From NCBI GenBank assembly GCA_031282225.1, contig JAITEC010000174.1, positions 1 to 9,337 on the forward strand: a DNA stretch of 9,337 nt. Direction: 5' to 3'. The notes beneath the pieces were generated by a model. That model did not search any database, was not told where the DNA came from, and saw nothing but the letters and a program-made list of their open reading frames with translations. A program made the translations under genes and the position numbers. The stretch comes from Oscillospiraceae bacterium. Its GTDB lineage: Bacteria; Bacillota; Clostridia; Oscillospirales; Oscillospiraceae. Below are positions 7,497 through 9,337 of this stretch, in pieces; position 1 is the stretch's first letter, and each line of letters opens with the position of its first letter.

Positions 7497-9059
7497 CTCC
7501 CTCGCGTCGCGCTGCGCGCCGAAGGCGCCAATCAGGGCGCGCAGGCGGTCGGCGTCGCCGCGAGTAAGCGCCCCTAACGCCATGAGCAATACGGCATACG
7601 CCGCCGCGCTGAGCGCAATGTGCGCCGCTATGACGCCTCCGGGCGCCGCGAGCGGCAATCCGCACAGTCGCAGCAGAAACACGGCTATTTCGGCGTCGCC
7701 GAACGCGCAAAACGCGGATTTCAGCGCGTGAACCGCTCCCAAGGCCACGCGCGCGACTTTCGCGAGCCTATGTATGCTCAATGCGAAGTTGAACGCCTCG
7801 GTAAAATAAATTATGAATATGTACCCGCCTATGGCATATCGCGGAAGCAGGACGCATACCAGCGCCAAACTCAAAAGCGAGTCGAGCACGTTGTAGCGCA
7901 TCGAGTGCATCTGCTGCCCCAGGCCCCGCAGCATACCGTCCGTCACGCTGTCCACATACATTATGGGCACGAGCGGAGATAGAGCGCGAATGAGCGCTCC
8001 CGCCTCGGCGCTGCCGTAGAGCGCCTGCCCGAGCTCTCCCGAAAACCGAAAGAGCACGGCTGCGGCGCACAGGGAAAACATCAAGGCATAGCGCAGCGTA
8101 TGGCGCGCCAGCTGCGCTATGCGCCGCGCGTCTCCTTGTACCTGCGCCCGCGTCAGCTCAGGCACGAGCAATTCCGCGAGCGAGTAGAAAATTGCGGACG
8201 GAAAAGTTATAACGGGAAATACCATTCCCTGTATCATGCCATAGTCCGCCAGCGCCCCCTCGGAGGAGGAACCGTGTTTGCGCAGCCCGCGCGGCACTAG
8301 CAGGTTCTGGACCGTCGTCAGCGCGACGCGCGCGTAAGCGGACAGCGCAAGCGGCACCGCAGTAGCAAATATCGCGTGCGCCGTGCCCGCGCTGCGGTCC
8401 GCGCCTTCTACTCCGAGATGCCTTCGGCACTCGCGGAGATACATGCACAGATGAATGAAGAACGATACCATCTCACCCGCGACTCCGCCCGCAACTATTA
8501 TGGAACATATCGTGCCGAGCTCCGCGCCGCCCCGCGCCGACAGCGCGAATACAACGGACGCAATCCTCACCGCCGTCTCCGCGGCTTGGGCGGCCGTTGG
8601 CTTAATCACGTTGCCGGCTGCCGTAAAATATCCCGAGAGCACCGCCGTCAGCGAAAACGCCGGGAGCGAAACCGCCAGTACGCGCAGCGGCGCAACGGTT
8701 CGCGCGTCCCCGATCCACCCAGCGCCAATGGTGCCGGCCCCAAACCACAGCGCGGACGCCGCCAAGGTGCCGCAGGCCAGCGCGTACAGCAGGCAGCGGC
8801 GCACGGCAAGCCGCGCGCCCGCAGGGCTCCCCCGTCCCAGTTCCATCGCCACAAGGCGCGTGGCCGTAAATCGTATTCCCGAGAGCGCCACGGTCGCCGC
8901 CAAGGCGCTTACAGACATCACGAGGCTGTACAGTCCAATTCCCGCCGCCCCTATCTTCTGCGACAGGTACACCTGGAACGCCATCCCAACGGATCTCATC
9001 ACAAGAGCTGCCGCTGTCAGCAACGCCGTGTTTAGCAACATCATGCGCACGCGATACAT
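7467..9059 (-). CDS. SpoVB/MATE-type oligosaccharide flippase (polysaccharide biosynthesis protein family)
   Basis: This is an integral membrane protein of about 530 residues, within the usual 500-550 for the family, rich in Ala/Leu/Val/Ile hydrophobic segments through its whole length and probably with 12-14 membrane helices. Family marks are the N-terminal [20 protein letters not shown] and, in the middle, [11 protein letters not shown] followed by a [17 protein letters not shown] segment and LLVPEL. Relatives include SpoVB of spore-formers and MurJ-type flippases that move lipid-linked cell-wall precursors across the membrane. SpoVB itself acts in spore cortex synthesis, but clostridial genomes hold several paralogues, so I give no symbol. 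I chose the ATG at 9059 because a G-run (9071-9066, minus strand) lies 6 nt before it; a TTG at 9062 directly upstream is an alternative but sits too close to that site. The gene is convergent with uvrA and overlaps it by 30 bp. Confidence 0.87.
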   Translation of the reverse strand: MYRVRMMLLNTALLTAAALVMRSVGMAFQVYLSQKIGAAGIGLYSLVMSVSALAATVALSGIRFTATRLVAMELGRGSPAGARLAVRRCLLYALACGTLAASALWFGAGTIGAGWIGDARTVAPLRVLAVSLPAFSLTAVLSGYFTAAGNVIKPTAAQAAETAVRIASVVFALSARGGAELGTICSIIVAGGVAGEMVSFFIHLCMYLRECRRHLGVEGADRSAGTAHAIFATAVPLALSAYARVALTTVQNLLVPRGLRKHGSSSEGALADYGMIQGMVFPVITFPSAIFYSLAELLVPELTRAQVQGDARRIAQLARHTLRYALMFSLCAAAVLFRFSGELGQALYGSAEAGALIRALSPLVPIMYVDSVTDGMLRGLGQQMHSMRYNVLDSLLSLALVCVLLPRYAIGGYIFIIYFTEAFNFALSIHRLAKVARVALGAVHALKSAFCAFGDAEIAVFLLRLCGLPLAAPGGVIAAHIALSAAAYAVLLMALGALTRGDADRLRALIGAFGAQRDARESPVARERPL

Positions 9060-9073
9060 CAAAAACCCCCCGG

Positions 9074-9136
9074 ACGCGCGCGCAATATACTATATCACGA
9101 TATAGTATATTGCGATATAGTATATTGCGCGCGCGT
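9074..9136. repeat. Large palindrome with three copies of a 15-mer
   Basis: The arms 9074-9096 and 9114-9136 are perfect 23-nt reverse complements. Each arm consists of an outer GC-alternating tract (ACGCGCGC) and an inner copy of GATATAGTATATTGC. A third copy of the 15-mer fills most of the centre. The three copies are at 9082-9096 (inverted), 9099-9113 and 9114-9128 (tandem). The left copy can therefore pair with either of the right ones, giving a tight hairpin with a 2-nt loop or a longer one with a 17-nt loop. The element lies just upstream of the minus-strand flippase gene. It resembles a small non-coding repeat element, or a site of repeated local duplication, rather than a normal promoter. 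Confidence 0.85.
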
Positions 9137-9147
9137 ATTATGCATTA

Positions 9148-9202
9148 TGAATTGCGCGCTCCGCTTATCTACCAATACAGTATGCGCCCGCGCCCCAATT
9201 CA
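9148..9202. repeat. Short inverted repeat, possible remnant of a small non-autonomous element
   Basis: TGAATTG (9148-9154) and CAATTCA (9196-9202) are perfect reverse complements. Inside them GCGC (9156-9159) can pair with GCGC (9190-9193) after a small internal loop. The enclosed 40 or so bases code for nothing I recognise. The right arm contains the stop codon of the minus-strand gene that ends at 9200. A miniature transposable-element remnant is one reading; no transposase or clear target-site duplication is visible. Confidence 0.4.
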
Positions 9203-9220
9203 GAATTCACAATTCACAAT
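9197..9220. repeat. Tandem 7-mer repeat AATTCAS
   Basis: AATTCAG, AATTCAC, AATTCAC and a trailing AAT follow one another without a gap. On the minus strand the array supplies the codons for the terminal V-N-C-E-F and the TGA stop of the upstream gene. Slippage or insertion of an AT-rich repeat element could have made it. Confidence 0.75.
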
Positions 9221-9337
9221 CTCCGCCCACAGATCGTATTTTTCGTCTAGCCGGGCGCGGAGGACGGCTTCTTGTTCCTCAAGTTCCATCAGCTTTAAAT
9301 AGTCGGTGCCGCAGCGCTCTTTTTCCAGCGCCAGTTC
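9200..9337 (-). CDS. C-terminal end of a probable ABC-F family ATPase (5' end outside window)
   Basis: From the right edge the minus strand is open for 45 codons before TGA at 9202-9200. The predicted tail is charged and helical, with TDYLKLMELEEQEAVLRARL followed by DEKYDLWAEI. This matches, from memory of the family, the C-terminal coiled coil of ABC-F proteins (Uup/YdiF type), which typically reads 'DYxKLxEL...L.ARLD.LYxxWEEL'. ABC-F proteins are soluble twin-ATPase translation factors or ribosome protectors. No ATPase motifs fall in the window, so the call depends only on the coiled coil; another coiled-coil protein is possible. The last five residues come from the tandem 7-mer repeat and look like an added tail. 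The reading direction matches the flippase gene 138 bp downstream. Confidence 0.6.
   Translation of the reverse strand, partial: ELALEKERCGTDYLKLMELEEQEAVLRARLDEKYDLWAEIVNCEF

Noticed and set aside
8376..9105. Two plus-strand open frames opposite the flippase 5' half
   Set aside because: Their translations are low-complexity Arg- or Ala/Thr/Ser-rich, and the opposite strand encodes a coherent membrane protein.
9082..9128. CRISPR array or tandem repeat locus
   Set aside because: The copies are only 15 nt, two are directly abutting and one is inverted, with no spacers.
9060..9136. Hairpin plus GGGGGGTTTTTG as terminator of the ABC-F-like gene
   Set aside because: The T-run is only five bases, is separated from the stem by about ten bases, and directly precedes the flippase start, where the G-run is better explained as its ribosome site.

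Overview
The window looks like a piece of chromosome from an anaerobic, high-GC (roughly 60% by eye) member of the Firmicutes, probably in or near the Clostridia. I infer this from three things. SecA carries the long insertion between its two last helicase motifs that clostridial SecA proteins often have. A glycyl-radical-enzyme activase is present, and this is oxygen-sensitive chemistry. The membrane flippase is of the SpoVB type common in Clostridia. The genes use the Ile codon ATA heavily despite the GC richness. I cannot name a genus.

Positions 1-4652 hold four plus-strand genes. The 3' part of secA (preprotein translocase ATPase) runs off the left edge. A laccase-domain protein of the PgeF/YfiH family follows with no gap. 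A 124-bp intergenic region comes next, with a good sigma-70-like promoter, a palindrome over its -10 element and a perfect 16-bp palindrome just downstream. It drives a two-gene unit: a radical-SAM glycyl-radical-enzyme activase with two extra ferredoxin clusters, and a uroporphyrinogen-decarboxylase-fold protein with a methyltransferase-like HxC motif. No glycyl radical enzyme is present in the window for the activase to act on. This pairing is the most interesting feature here.

Positions 4662-7496 hold a complete uvrA (nucleotide excision repair). It starts 9 bp after the two-gene unit, so it may be co-transcribed with it. Its 3' end overlaps by 30 bp the 3' end of a convergent minus-strand gene for a SpoVB/MATE-type lipid-linked oligosaccharide flippase.

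Positions 9060-9220 are a repeat-rich spacer. It contains three copies of a 15-mer forming a 23-bp-arm palindrome, a second smaller inverted repeat, and a tandem 7-mer repeat. The tandem repeat forms the last codons and stop codon of another minus-strand gene, whose coiled-coil C-terminus (9200-9337) resembles an ABC-F ATPase. The spacer looks like remnants of small non-autonomous repeat elements.

Most of the window is ordinary housekeeping sequence. The activase/URO-D pair with its regulatory region, and the repeat-rich spacer, deserve follow-up.
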